A stretch of DNA of 12,657 bases, taken from NCBI GenBank assembly GCA_002170275.2, contig NHFH02000002.1, positions 3,893 through 16,549 of the forward strand, written 5' to 3'. The position numbers and the translations under genes are program-made. This document shows, piece by piece, positions 1-7,368 of the stretch. The stretch is from Candidatus Pelagibacter sp. TMED106 (GTDB lineage Bacteria; Pseudomonadota; Alphaproteobacteria; Pelagibacterales; Pelagibacteraceae). The notes under the pieces were generated by a model. The model was not told where the DNA came from. It ran no database searches and worked only from the letters and a program-made list of their open reading frames with translations. Each line of letters starts with the position of its first letter. The stretch's first letter is position 1.

Positions 1-1464
1 TCTTTTAAGCATTAGTCCAAGATTATTTTTTGATTGTCTCCAGGGCGTATCTGCTCCTTTATAAATTATATGCCTTAAGTCATTAAGCCGACCCGGATTT
101 TTAGGTTTATCAAGTTTATTCCAAAACTCTCTACTTTTTCCACCTTTCCAATTTTTTGTAGTAAAACCTAAAATTTCAACTTTCACTGAACATCTTTCTA
201 ATGTTCTTGACAAAATGTCAGCACATATTGCTGCGATCGTTATTGGTCTTCCACGCATTGATCCAGAATTATCGATTAGCATTGTTACAATAGTGTCTTT
301 AAAGTCTAAGTCTTTTTCTTTTTTGAACGATAATGAGTTATAAGGATCCATTATAATTCTAGTAAGTTTAGAACTATCTAATAATCCTTCCTCTAAATCA
401 AACTCCCAAGCTCTGTTTTGTTTAGCTAAAAGCTGTCTTTGAAGTTTATTAGCAAGTTTCGTTACAAGGTCCTGAAAACCAATTAATTGTTGATCTAAAT
501 TTTTTCTTAATTTTTTCGTCTCATTATTGTCCTCCAGGTTTTCAGCTTTCGCTATTTCATCAAATTGTGTTGTAAAAATTTTATAATCGTAATCATTATT
601 AGCTTGATTGTTTTTTTGAAAAATATTTTCTGGATTCTGATCAGAAGCTTCTTCATCAGTTAATTGCTCATCAAGTTGAAAGTTATCTATATCATAACCA
701 GCATTAAGACTTGTTTGTGATTCATCTTGCCTGTTTTTTTCTTGATTTTCATCCGATTGGTTTTCATCTACGTTTTCTGAATTATCTTGATTTTCATTTT
801 TATTATTTTCATTTTCATTTTTATCATCATTATTTTCAGAATTAAAAATTTTCATTTCTTGAAGAATTTTAGAAAATCTCAAACTATAATCTTCTTGATT
901 TTCAATATTATTATTCAAAAATTCAATATGTTTACTAATTGATGTTTCAAAATCTTTCTCCCAAAATTTTAACATATTTGATGATAAAGTATTTAGTTTT
1001 ATATTAAAAAAATTTTTTAACATATATAATTCAAAAGCTTCTTCTGCAGAAACATCTTCTCTTGATTTTAATTGGTCTTTACGTTTTAGATTTATCTTTT
1101 GATTATAATTTTCATTTAAGTTTTTTTTAATTCCTTTAAGCATTTTACCACCCAAGAGCTCACATCTTATTTTTTCTGCAATACTGTAAAGTGATCTGCA
1201 TGAAGAATTCATTGGTAAATTCTTATTAAATATATCCTTATTTGAAAATTTTTTTTTTAGTGCCATAGAATCTGACTCTGCTCTAAATTTTGTAAAATCA
1301 TTTTTATTTAATAGATTTTCTATTTTAAAAGACTTGATTTCTTTTGAATTTGATTTTTTATTAGAATTTTTAATATCTAAAATATAATCATCAGATATTA
1401 CTTTTGCTGTTGAAATAAGGGCTTGTTCAAATTTTTCTTTTAAATCATTATCTTTGTTATTCAT
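1..1464 (-). CDS. cobT: CobT-like protein, VWA-domain subunit of an aerobic cobaltochelatase-type complex (3' end cut off)
   Basis: The ATG at 1464-1462 opens a frame of 488 codons that runs uninterrupted off the left edge, so the C-terminus is missing. CobT proteins are usually around 600 residues, so roughly 110-150 codons lie outside. Residues 1 to about 200 match the CobT N-terminal type. Residues about 207-250 are a hydrophilic stretch very rich in Asn, Asp, Glu and Gln, the variable linker typical of the family. A von Willebrand A domain starts near residue 390 with a MIDAS metal site reading DNSGSM at about 397-402. In known systems CobT binds the AAA+ protein CobS, and the pair drives cobalt insertion by CobN into hydrogenobyrinic acid diamide. 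No cobN or other corrin gene is visible here. The start abuts the cobS stop with no bases between, so the two are surely cotranscribed. Family assignment is strong; an actual role in cobalamin synthesis is uncertain. Confidence 0.88.
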   Translation of the reverse strand, partial: MNNKDNDLKEKFEQALISTAKVISDDYILDIKNSNKKSNSKEIKSFKIENLLNKNDFTKFRAESDSMALKKKFSNKDIFNKNLPMNSSCRSLYSIAEKIRCELLGGKMLKGIKKNLNENYNQKINLKRKDQLKSREDVSAEEAFELYMLKNFFNIKLNTLSSNMLKFWEKDFETSISKHIEFLNNNIENQEDYSLRFSKILQEMKIFNSENNDDKNENENNKNENQDNSENVDENQSDENQEKNRQDESQTSLNAGYDIDNFQLDEQLTDEEASDQNPENIFQKNNQANNDYDYKIFTTQFDEIAKAENLEDNNETKKLRKNLDQQLIGFQDLVTKLANKLQRQLLAKQNRAWEFDLEEGLLDSSKLTRIIMDPYNSLSFKKEKDLDFKDTIVTMLIDNSGSMRGRPITIAAICADILSRTLERCSVKVEILGFTTKNWKGGKSREFWNKLDKPKNPGRLNDLRHIIYKGADTPWRQSKNNLGLMLKR

Positions 1465-2439
1465 TTAAACTTGAATATTTATAAGTGATTCTGGCAGTTC
1501 TTCTCCAAAGCATCTTTGATAATATTCAGCTATAATATTTTTTTCAATATCATCACATTTGTTTAAAAAAGTTACTCTAAAAGCGTAACCCGTATCCTTA
1601 AATATTTCTGCATTTTCTGCCCAGTGCATTACAGTACGAGGACTCATCACAGTAGATATGTCTCCTCCTATAAAACCTTTTCTTGTCAAGGTTGCAACTT
1701 TAATCATGTTAGCTACTTTTTCTTTACCTTTAGTGTTATTTAAATTTTTATTTTTAGCTAATATTATTTCTAATTCTTTATCTAAGCTTAAATAATTTAG
1801 AGAAGTAACTATGTTCCATCTATCCATTTGTCCTTGATTAATTTGTTGAGTACCGTGGTACAAACCAGTTGTGTCTCCTAACCCGATAGTATTAGATGTT
1901 GCAAATAATCTAAAAAATTTATTTTGTTTAATTATTTTATTTTTATCTAAAAGAGTAAAACTACCTTCTGCTTCTAAAACTCTTTGTATTACAAACATAA
2001 CGTCTGGACGTCCCGCATCATATTCATCGAATACAAGTGCCACAGGATTTTGAATAGACCAAGGCAATATTCCTTCTCTAAATTCTGTCACTTGTTTTCC
2101 ATCTTTTATAACGATTGCATCTTTTCCAATTAGGTCAATTCTACTTACGTGGCTATCTAAATTAACTCTGATGCACGGCCAATTTAGTCGGGCAGCTATT
2201 TGTTCAATATGTGTAGATTTACCAGTTCCATGATATCCCTGAACTAAAACTCGTTTATTAAACGCAAAACCCGAAATAATAGCTAGTGTTGTGTCTCTAT
2301 CAAATTTATAATTTTTATCAATTTCTGGAACGAATTCATTTCTTTTTGAAAAAGCATCAACTTCCATAGCAGAATCTATTCCAAAAGTTTGTTTTAGAGA
2401 TATCTTAATGTCAGGCTGTAAGTTTAAATCAAGTGTCAA
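1465..2439 (-). CDS. cobS: CobS-like AAA+ ATPase, cobaltochelatase small subunit type
   Basis: A 324-residue AAA+ ATPase of the CobS/MoxR type. The Walker A loop is GYHGTGKST at 68-76, Walker B is ALVFDEYD at 134-141, a sensor-1 Asn lies in FATSN (residue 183), and an arginine-finger-like Arg is in GQMDRW near 207. The N-terminal segment with FGID at 19-22 is conserved in CobS proteins and lies before the first internal Met (residue 25), so translation must begin upstream. The start is TTG at 2439-2437, preceded by AAGGA five bases upstream, a good Shine-Dalgarno sequence. It overlaps the 3' end of the J-domain gene by 11 bases and its stop touches the cobT start. CobS hexamers hydrolyse ATP to power the chelatase with CobT. 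Length is normal for the family (about 330 residues). In this genome the substrate could differ, since only CobS and CobT are in view. Confidence 0.93.
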   Translation of the reverse strand: MTLDLNLQPDIKISLKQTFGIDSAMEVDAFSKRNEFVPEIDKNYKFDRDTTLAIISGFAFNKRVLVQGYHGTGKSTHIEQIAARLNWPCIRVNLDSHVSRIDLIGKDAIVIKDGKQVTEFREGILPWSIQNPVALVFDEYDAGRPDVMFVIQRVLEAEGSFTLLDKNKIIKQNKFFRLFATSNTIGLGDTTGLYHGTQQINQGQMDRWNIVTSLNYLSLDKELEIILAKNKNLNNTKGKEKVANMIKVATLTRKGFIGGDISTVMSPRTVMHWAENAEIFKDTGYAFRVTFLNKCDDIEKNIIAEYYQRCFGEELPESLINIQV

Positions 2440-2956
2440 TTTTTTCCTTATAAGTATTTTTTAACTGCGTATAAGCTAATGTAATTAATTTAAGTTTTTC
2501 TTCATATTGTTTATTTCCCAAATTAATATCAGGGTGAAATTTTTTGACAAGAGTTTTGAATTTATCTTGTATTTTCTCCCATTTTAAACCCACTGATACA
2601 CCTAAAATTCCAAAAGCTCTAATATCATTGTGATCAAATTTAAATTGTCTCATATGATTATATTCACTTTTTAATTTTGCTTTGTCGAATTCGTCTTTAA
2701 GGGTATTATTCCATAATACTTTAAAAAAATTATCTGCAGAACTAAAGCTTTGGGTTGGCTTATGCCATGTCATGTCTGACTTTAAAAAGTTGAAAACTTG
2801 CTCATCACTCATTCCAGAAAAATAGTTCCAATTCCTATTGAATTCCTTTACATGCTCTAAACAAAGTAATCTATAATTTTTGCTATTATCTTTTTCAACT
2901 GGCGCTCTAAATTCACCTATTTTAAAACAGTTGTTCCAATCACAAATATTTTTCAT
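2429..2956 (-). CDS. J-domain (DnaJ-like) co-chaperone with N-terminal Cys/His motif
   Basis: A 175-residue protein. The C-terminal part, about residues 113-172, is a J domain with the diagnostic HPD tripeptide at 141-143 between two amphipathic helices, so it probably stimulates DnaK/Hsp70 ATPase activity. The N-terminus carries Cys5, Cys10, Cys32 and His35 (CxxxxC, then CLEH), which could be a small zinc site. The segment around residues 43-54 ([12 protein letters not shown]) matches a pattern I recall from alphaproteobacterial J-domain proteins encoded beside cobS. It has no Gly/Phe-rich or DnaJ zinc-finger region, so it is not DnaJ itself. It is the first gene of the unit with cobS and cobT, and its start codon lies only 3 bases from the upstream-most bolA start on the other strand. 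The client is unknown; the operon suggests it helps assemble or remodel the CobS/CobT complex, which is inference. Confidence 0.88.
   Translation of the reverse strand: MKNICDWNNCFKIGEFRAPVEKDNSKNYRLLCLEHVKEFNRNWNYFSGMSDEQVFNFLKSDMTWHKPTQSFSSADNFFKVLWNNTLKDEFDKAKLKSEYNHMRQFKFDHNDIRAFGILGVSVGLKWEKIQDKFKTLVKKFHPDINLGNKQYEEKLKLITLAYTQLKNTYKEKIDT
2446..2450 (-). promoter_or_regulatory. Shine-Dalgarno site that decides the TTG start of cobS
   Basis: On the minus strand AAGGA is followed by five A residues and then TTG (2439-2437). It lies inside the end of the J-domain coding sequence. Few other genes in this window have so clear a site, and there is no ATG in the right place, so this supports the TTG start and translational coupling to the upstream gene. 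Confidence 0.6.
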
Positions 2957-2962
2957 AATATG

Positions 2963-2968
2963 TATAAT
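2963..2968 (+). promoter_or_regulatory. Possible -10 box for bolA
   Basis: TATAAT, an exact match to the bacterial -10 consensus, sits 12 bases before the ATG at 2981. No good -35 sequence is found at the usual distance. If used, transcription would start around 2975 and the message would have almost no leader. In DNA this AT-rich such matches also occur by chance, hence low confidence. Confidence 0.3.
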
Positions 2969-2980
2969 AAAACAATATAT

Positions 2981-3241
2981 ATGAATATAAATGAATTAAT
3001 TGCAATTGTTAAAAATAAACTTGAAAGTAAAATTTCAGTTGAAAATATAATAATTCAAGACAAAAGTTTTTTACATAAGAGTCACAAAAACCACCAAGAT
3101 GGAAAATATCATTTAAAATTGTTCATTAAATCTAAGGAATTATCAAATTTTACTAAATTGGAAGCAACTAAAAAGATTTATAATATTTTAGATGAAGAAA
3201 TGAAAAAAGAAATTCATTCAATACAAATTTCAATTAATTAA
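2981..3241 (+). CDS. bolA: BolA/IbaG-family protein
   Basis: A small single-domain protein with the BolA fold: 86 residues from the ATG at 2981, or 93 from the ATG at 2960. I prefer 2981. BolA proteins begin with a short helix such as INELIAIVKNKLES, the upstream seven residues look like non-coding AT-rich DNA, and a TATAAT lies between the two ATGs. The conserved core has His residues in HKSHKNHQDGKYH, which in BolA proteins bind a [2Fe-2S] cluster together with a monothiol glutaredoxin, and the C-terminal helix ends with EIHSIQISI as in the family. The role is in iron-sulfur trafficking, iron-linked regulation or stress morphology. It is divergent from the J-domain/cobS/cobT unit. Its last 12 bases overlap the end of aroB on the other strand. 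Confidence 0.9.
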   Translation: MNINELIAIVKNKLESKISVENIIIQDKSFLHKSHKNHQDGKYHLKLFIKSKELSNFTKLEATKKIYNILDEEMKKEIHSIQISIN

Positions 3242-4336
3242 TTCTCTTTTTAAAAATGAACTAATTTTTTTTTCATTAAATTGGAAATTGTATATTGGTA
3301 AACCAATTTTTTTTAATAATACTAAATTTATTTTTCTAGTATTATTTTTCTTATCTTTCTTCATGAAAGAAATAAGTTTAGATATATCTTTTTTTGTAAA
3401 ATACCTATTAATATTTTTTGGAAGATTAAATTTTTTAAGATGATTCTCAATTAGTTGAAAATCTTTTATTTTAATTAAATTATTTAAATAGCTGAATCTT
3501 GAAGCAGTTTTTAAACCTAAAATTACAGCCTCACCATGATTTAATTTTTTTGAGTAGCCCAAAGTTGCTTCAAACGCATGAGCAAAAGTATGACCAAAAT
3601 TTAAAACTTTTCTTAAACCTGTTTCTTTTTCATCCTTTTGAACAATATTCTTTTTTATAATACAACTTTGATAGATTGACTTTTCTATAAAGGGGCTTTT
3701 TAAATTAAATAATTTTGAACCATTTTTATCTAAATATAAAAAAAATTTTTTACTTGAAATTAAGGAATGTTTTAAAATTTCTCCATATCCACATATTAAT
3801 TCTCTTTTACCAAGTGATTTTAAAAAACTGATATCTGAAATAACTAATCTTGGTTGGTAAAACGAGCCAACTAAATTTTTTCCAAATTTTGTATTAATTC
3901 CTGTTTTTCCTCCAATTGATGAGTCTACTTGTGAAAGTAAAGTAGTAGGTATATTTATAAAATTTAAACCTCTTTTAAAAATACTAGATGCGAAACTAGA
4001 AACATCACCAGTTATTCCACCTCCAACTGATATCAAACAATCGTTTCGGTTAAAATTTTTTTTAAGAAGAATTGAAATAATTTTATCAACACTTTTTTGG
4101 TTTTTATTTACTTCACTGGATTTAAAATAGTGAGTTGTTATATTTTTTTTAGGTAAAGATCTAAGTATTGATTTAACAAATTTTTTTGGAATTTTGTTAT
4201 CAATTATAATCAAACATTGATTAAAGTTAATATTATTTTCTTTAAAAATTTTTTTTAATTTATTTATTATATTATGACCAATGATAATTGGATATTTTTG
4301 ATTATTTGTCTTTACTTGTAATTTAATTATGTTCAT
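3230..4336 (-). CDS. aroB: 3-dehydroquinate synthase
   Basis: A full-length AroB of 368 residues, the usual size. It converts DAHP to 3-dehydroquinate, the second step of the shikimate pathway, in the cytoplasm with NAD and a divalent metal. The NAD-binding glycine motif GGGITGD is at 105-111, the signature TTLLSQVDSSIGGKTGIN region at 131-148, and the expected metal ligands are Glu186, His249 (FGHTFAHAFE) and His267 (HGEAV). The ATG at 4336-4334 lies inside the end of aroK, a 14-base overlap, so aroK and aroB are read as one message. The 3' end overlaps bolA tail to tail by 12 bases. It is rich in Lys and Asn, as expected in an AT-rich genome, and all key residues are kept. Confidence 0.97.
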   Translation of the reverse strand: MNIIKLQVKTNNQKYPIIIGHNIINKLKKIFKENNINFNQCLIIIDNKIPKKFVKSILRSLPKKNITTHYFKSSEVNKNQKSVDKIISILLKKNFNRNDCLISVGGGITGDVSSFASSIFKRGLNFINIPTTLLSQVDSSIGGKTGINTKFGKNLVGSFYQPRLVISDISFLKSLGKRELICGYGEILKHSLISSKKFFLYLDKNGSKLFNLKSPFIEKSIYQSCIIKKNIVQKDEKETGLRKVLNFGHTFAHAFEATLGYSKKLNHGEAVILGLKTASRFSYLNNLIKIKDFQLIENHLKKFNLPKNINRYFTKKDISKLISFMKKDKKNNTRKINLVLLKKIGLPIYNFQFNEKKISSFLKRELIN

Positions 4337-4835
4337 AAATTCTTTTAATTTTTTTTACTATTTCACTTTTTGTAAGCTTGTTACAGTTAATCTTAAATTT
4401 AGCTTTTGAATAAATAATTGCTCGTTTTTTAATTAAATTCTTAATTTCTTGATCTGAAGAATTCAGGACCAAAGGCCTTTTTTTGCTATTTTTAATTCTT
4501 TTTAATAAAATTTCCAAATCCCAATTTAGCCAAAAAGAATTATGATTTGTTAAAATTTCCTTTCTGATTTTATCATTTATAAAAGCTCCTCCTCCAAGAG
4601 AAATTACAGTATTATTTGTTTTTAAAATTTTAAGAGTAACTTTTTCCTCTAAATTTCTAAAAAACTTTTCACCTTTTTCTGAAAAAATATTTAATATTTT
4701 CATTCCTGTTTCTTCTTCAATTTTGCTGTCAATATCTACGAATTTCAGATTAAGTTTTTTTGAAACTAAATAACCAATAGAAGATTTGCCTGACCCCATC
4801 ATGCCTAAAAAAACAAGGTTTTTTTTTAAATTCAT
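4323..4835 (-). CDS. aroK: Shikimate kinase
   Basis: A 170-residue nucleoside-monophosphate-kinase-fold enzyme that phosphorylates shikimate at the 3-hydroxyl using ATP, the fifth step towards chorismate. The P-loop GMMGSGKS is at 11-18. The substrate-binding residues include Asp36 (VDID), Arg60 (FFRNLEE) and the GGG triplet at 81-83. The LID Arg is Arg120 in KKRPL. Length and spacing of motifs are normal. The ATG at 4835-4833 follows a purine-rich AAAGAAAG stretch. It is the first gene of the aroK-aroB unit, a pairing common in bacteria, and is transcribed away from the small membrane protein gene at 4942. Confidence 0.96.
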   Translation of the reverse strand: MNLKKNLVFLGMMGSGKSSIGYLVSKKLNLKFVDIDSKIEEETGMKILNIFSEKGEKFFRNLEEKVTLKILKTNNTVISLGGGAFINDKIRKEILTNHNSFWLNWDLEILLKRIKNSKKRPLVLNSSDQEIKNLIKKRAIIYSKAKFKINCNKLTKSEIVKKIKRIYEHN

Positions 4836-4941
4836 AAGCTTTCTTTATTGAAAAAACACAAATATGTCTTAATTTGAAATTAATAGAAGATATATGCAAT
4901 TTTCAAGAAATACAAGTATAGGCAAAAATAATAAGCAAACG
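4836..4941. promoter_or_regulatory. Divergent intergenic region between aroK and the small membrane protein gene
   Basis: About 106 bases separate the aroK start from the ATG at 4942 on the other strand, the largest gene-free gap in the window. Promoters for both directions should lie here. TTGAAA occurs on the plus strand at 4848-4853 and 4874-4879, but neither has a good -10 box at the right distance. I see no clear operator, riboswitch or terminator. The role is inferred from gene orientation. Confidence 0.45.
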
Positions 4942-5079
4942 ATGCTTTTAATTAAAGTAATATTATTTTTTTTAGCAATATTCATAGTTGTTATATTTCT
5001 TAATAAAATTGATTTTCCAGCTCCCAATAAAGAAATAGAAAAAGTTATCCCAAATGAGAAACTTAAAATTGTTAAATAG
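4942..5079 (+). CDS. Small single-span membrane protein of unknown function
   Basis: A 45-residue protein from the ATG at 4942. Residues about 2-20 form one strongly hydrophobic helix (MLLIKVILFFLAIFIVVIF), followed by a charged tail with a FPAPNKEIEK-type segment ending in EKLKIVK. The tail is soluble-looking and proline-containing. An ATG at 4894 in the same frame, preceded by AGAAGA, would add 16 residues, but those look unlike an extension, so I favour 4942. The stop lies 26 bases inside the next gene, suggesting the two are cotranscribed and coupled. An antisense open frame covers the same DNA; this strand is preferred because of the membrane-protein pattern and the overlap with the next gene. 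No function is recognised. I recall similar short proteins in SAR11 genomes but cannot check it. Confidence 0.55.
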   Translation: MLLIKVILFFLAIFIVVIFLNKIDFPAPNKEIEKVIPNEKLKIVK

Positions 5080-6817
5080 AAAATATTTTTCAATTATACT
5101 AATTTTCTTATTTATAGCATTTAGTGCTAAATCAGAAGAAGATCCGGTAGATATTTGGAGTTTAAAGAAAAAAGAAACTTCTGAAACAAATATAATAATT
5201 GAGAATAAACAAGAGGAAACTCCTTCAACAAATAAGATTTATGAAATGCAATCTGAAAAAAAAGATGAATTGCAAATTGAGCAAGATCAAACTTTAATTT
5301 CTAAAGAAGCTGAAATTGTAGGTCTGTATGATCCTGCAGAAAATAGTTTAGATATAAATATGTGGTCTAATTCAGACATAATACAACTTCAAAATATTTT
5401 TCAAGATATAAACAAAATTGACCTTTCAAATGATGCTAATGAAATATTAGAAATTCTACTTTTAACGAATGCTCATTATCCTGATAAAAGTAGTGAAGAA
5501 AATTTTTTTTTTGAAATTAAGTCTAATTGGTTAATAAAAAATTCCAATCTTGAATTAATTCAAGAATATTTAATAAATAATCAAATTGTTAATCAAAGTC
5601 CAAAATTAACAAAATATTTAGTTGACGAGTATTTATCCAGGTCAGAACTAGAGAAAGCATGTGAAATATTTTCTAAAATAAAAGATATATTAGAAGATGA
5701 TTATTTATCTAAATTTAGTATTTATTGCTTAATTAATGATAATAAAAAACAAGAAGCTCAGTTAATTCTTGATTTAAAAAAAGAGTCAGGGTTTAGTGAT
5801 AAATTTTATGAAAAGAAAATTAACTATTTATTGGGCTATGAAGATAAAATTGATGAAGAAATTTCTATAAAATCAATTTTAGACTTTCATCTTTCTCACA
5901 TAACTAATCCTAAATTTAATTACCAACCAAACGATACAACTTCAAAGCAAATTTGGAGATATTTGTCTTCATCTAATTTGTTAGCCAATATACAGGATAT
6001 TGAACTTACTGATTTAGATAAAATTGCAACTATCGAAAAGGCTACCCATGAAAAAAATTATACTGAAGATGAATTATTCGATCTCTATAAAAGGTTTCAG
6101 TTTAATATTTATCAACTATTAAACATTAAAGAATCTTCAAAATTACTTACAAATATTGAAAAAAGAGCTTTAACATATCAAGGAATTTTAATTACCACTG
6201 AATTAGATAAAAAATTACAGCTTTTAAAAGATTTAAAAGATTATTTTATTGATGAGAATATTGAAAATGCTTTTGATCAAGAATTGATAAATTTTCTAGA
6301 GGAGATTGATGCTTCGGAAATACCATTAAAACATACAACTTTTTATGAAAAATATATTAATTCTGAAAAAGTAATAAAAAAAAATATTAAGATTAATAAC
6401 AAAATTTTACATCAGTCAAAGTTAATAAATTACTTTAAAGGTGAAATGTCACCTAAAAAAGTTCAGAAAGAAATAAATGACTCTTTAAAAAAGATAAAAA
6501 AAGATAAAAAATATTTTTTTTCAATAAAGGATTTAATCTTAGTAGAAGCACTTAAATCGGATAAAATTGGAGTTTCATCAAAATATAATGATCTTTATGA
6601 AATAGAAGTGGCTGGAATGCCAGCAGATATTCAAAGTTTTATAGATAATAGAGAAATGGGAGCAGCAATGTTGAGAATAGTTGAAATCATAGGGCAAGAT
6701 GAAATTAAAGATATTGAGCCTGAAACGATATATTTTATTATTGATGCATTAAATCAACTAAATATAGACATACTTAGAAATAAAATTTTACTTAAAGTTC
6801 TTCCTTTAAAAGTTTAA
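5054..6817 (+). CDS. Exported alpha-helical protein of unknown function, conserved in alphaproteobacteria
   Basis: A 587-residue protein. Residues 1-26 form a signal peptide: basic start, hydrophobic core FSIILIFLFIAF, then SAKS as a possible cleavage site, so it likely acts in the periplasm. Residues 30-85 are a charged, low-complexity linker. From about residue 90 the rest is almost all helical, and the stretch near 185-260 resembles TPR-like helical pairs. There are exactly two cysteines, Cys203 and Cys225, about one helical repeat apart, which could form a disulfide. GLYDPAENSLDINMW near 90-104 and the C-terminal segment with REMGAAMLRIVEIIG match patterns I recall from uncharacterised alphaproteobacterial proteins encoded near aroK. 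The ATG at 5054 places the signal peptide correctly and overlaps the small membrane protein gene. It is followed after 26 bases by def. No enzymatic motif is seen; a scaffold or envelope role is a guess. Confidence 0.8.
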   Translation: MRNLKLLNRKYFSIILIFLFIAFSAKSEEDPVDIWSLKKKETSETNIIIENKQEETPSTNKIYEMQSEKKDELQIEQDQTLISKEAEIVGLYDPAENSLDINMWSNSDIIQLQNIFQDINKIDLSNDANEILEILLLTNAHYPDKSSEENFFFEIKSNWLIKNSNLELIQEYLINNQIVNQSPKLTKYLVDEYLSRSELEKACEIFSKIKDILEDDYLSKFSIYCLINDNKKQEAQLILDLKKESGFSDKFYEKKINYLLGYEDKIDEEISIKSILDFHLSHITNPKFNYQPNDTTSKQIWRYLSSSNLLANIQDIELTDLDKIATIEKATHEKNYTEDELFDLYKRFQFNIYQLLNIKESSKLLTNIEKRALTYQGILITTELDKKLQLLKDLKDYFIDENIENAFDQELINFLEEIDASEIPLKHTTFYEKYINSEKVIKKNIKINNKILHQSKLINYFKGEMSPKKVQKEINDSLKKIKKDKKYFFSIKDLILVEALKSDKIGVSSKYNDLYEIEVAGMPADIQSFIDNREMGAAMLRIVEIIGQDEIKDIEPETIYFIIDALNQLNIDILRNKILLKVLPLKV

Positions 6818-6843
6818 AATTTATAATAAAGTAATAAATAATT

Positions 6844-7362
6844 ATGTCATTACGAACTATTTTAACAGAACCTAATAAAATATTAAGAAAGGTATCTGAG
6901 CCAGTCAAAAAAGTTGGTGAAGAAGAGAGAAGACTCATGGATGACATGCTTGAAACCATGTATGCGGCCCCTGGTATAGGTTTGGCAGCAATTCAAATTG
7001 GAATTCCCAAAAGAATTATTGTTTTGGATATTAGTAAAGGAGAAAATAAGAAAGAACCAATGTATTTTGTAAATCCAGTTATAAAAAATAAAAATTCAAA
7101 AAAAGCAACTTATGAGGAAGGATGTTTGTCTGTACCAGACCAATTTGCTGAGATAGAAAGACCAAATTCCTGTGAAGTAGAATATTTAGACTATGAGGGG
7201 AACAAAAAATTACTAAAAGCCAGTGGTTTGTTGGCAACTTGTATTCAGCATGAAATGGATCATTTAGAGGGAATTTTATTTATAGATTACTTATCAAAAC
7301 TAAAAAAATCTATGATAATAAAAAAACTTTCTAAAAATAAGTCTAATAGGATAGTTGTATAA
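6844..7362 (+). CDS. def: Peptide deformylase
   Basis: A 172-residue metalloenzyme that removes the formyl group from the N-terminal methionine of new proteins at the ribosome. All three signatures are intact: GIGLAAIQ at 44-51, EEGCLS at 91-96 with the metal ligand Cys94, and QHEMDH at 135-140 with metal ligands His136 and His140 and catalytic Glu137. Length is typical. It is followed six bases later by fmt, the classic def-fmt pairing that joins removal and addition of the formyl group. The ATG at 6844 has no obvious Shine-Dalgarno sequence, as with several genes here. Confidence 0.97.
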   Translation: MSLRTILTEPNKILRKVSEPVKKVGEEERRLMDDMLETMYAAPGIGLAAIQIGIPKRIIVLDISKGENKKEPMYFVNPVIKNKNSKKATYEEGCLSVPDQFAEIERPNSCEVEYLDYEGNKKLLKASGLLATCIQHEMDHLEGILFIDYLSKLKKSMIIKKLSKNKSNRIVV

Positions 7363-7368
7363 TAGTTG

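Noticed and set aside
1871..2053. Plus-strand open frame of 60 codons opposite cobS
   Set aside because: Lies wholly within cobS on the other strand, over the conserved Walker B and sensor region, and has no recognisable protein features.
2974..3005. Possible minus-strand promoter (TTGCAA, 18 bases, TATATA) for the J-domain/cobS/cobT unit
   Set aside because: Spacing is acceptable, but such matches are expected by chance at this base composition, and it would lie inside bolA. Too weak to list as a feature.
4836..4941. Riboswitch or small RNA in the largest gap
   Set aside because: Only about 106 bases shared by two divergent starts, with no GC-rich stems or known riboswitch motifs visible.
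4869..5093. Minus-strand open frame of 74 codons with hydrophobic segments
   Set aside because: Antisense of the small membrane protein gene and of the signal peptide of the next gene. Its hydrophobic look follows from complementary AT-rich DNA, and the plus-strand reading fits the operon better.
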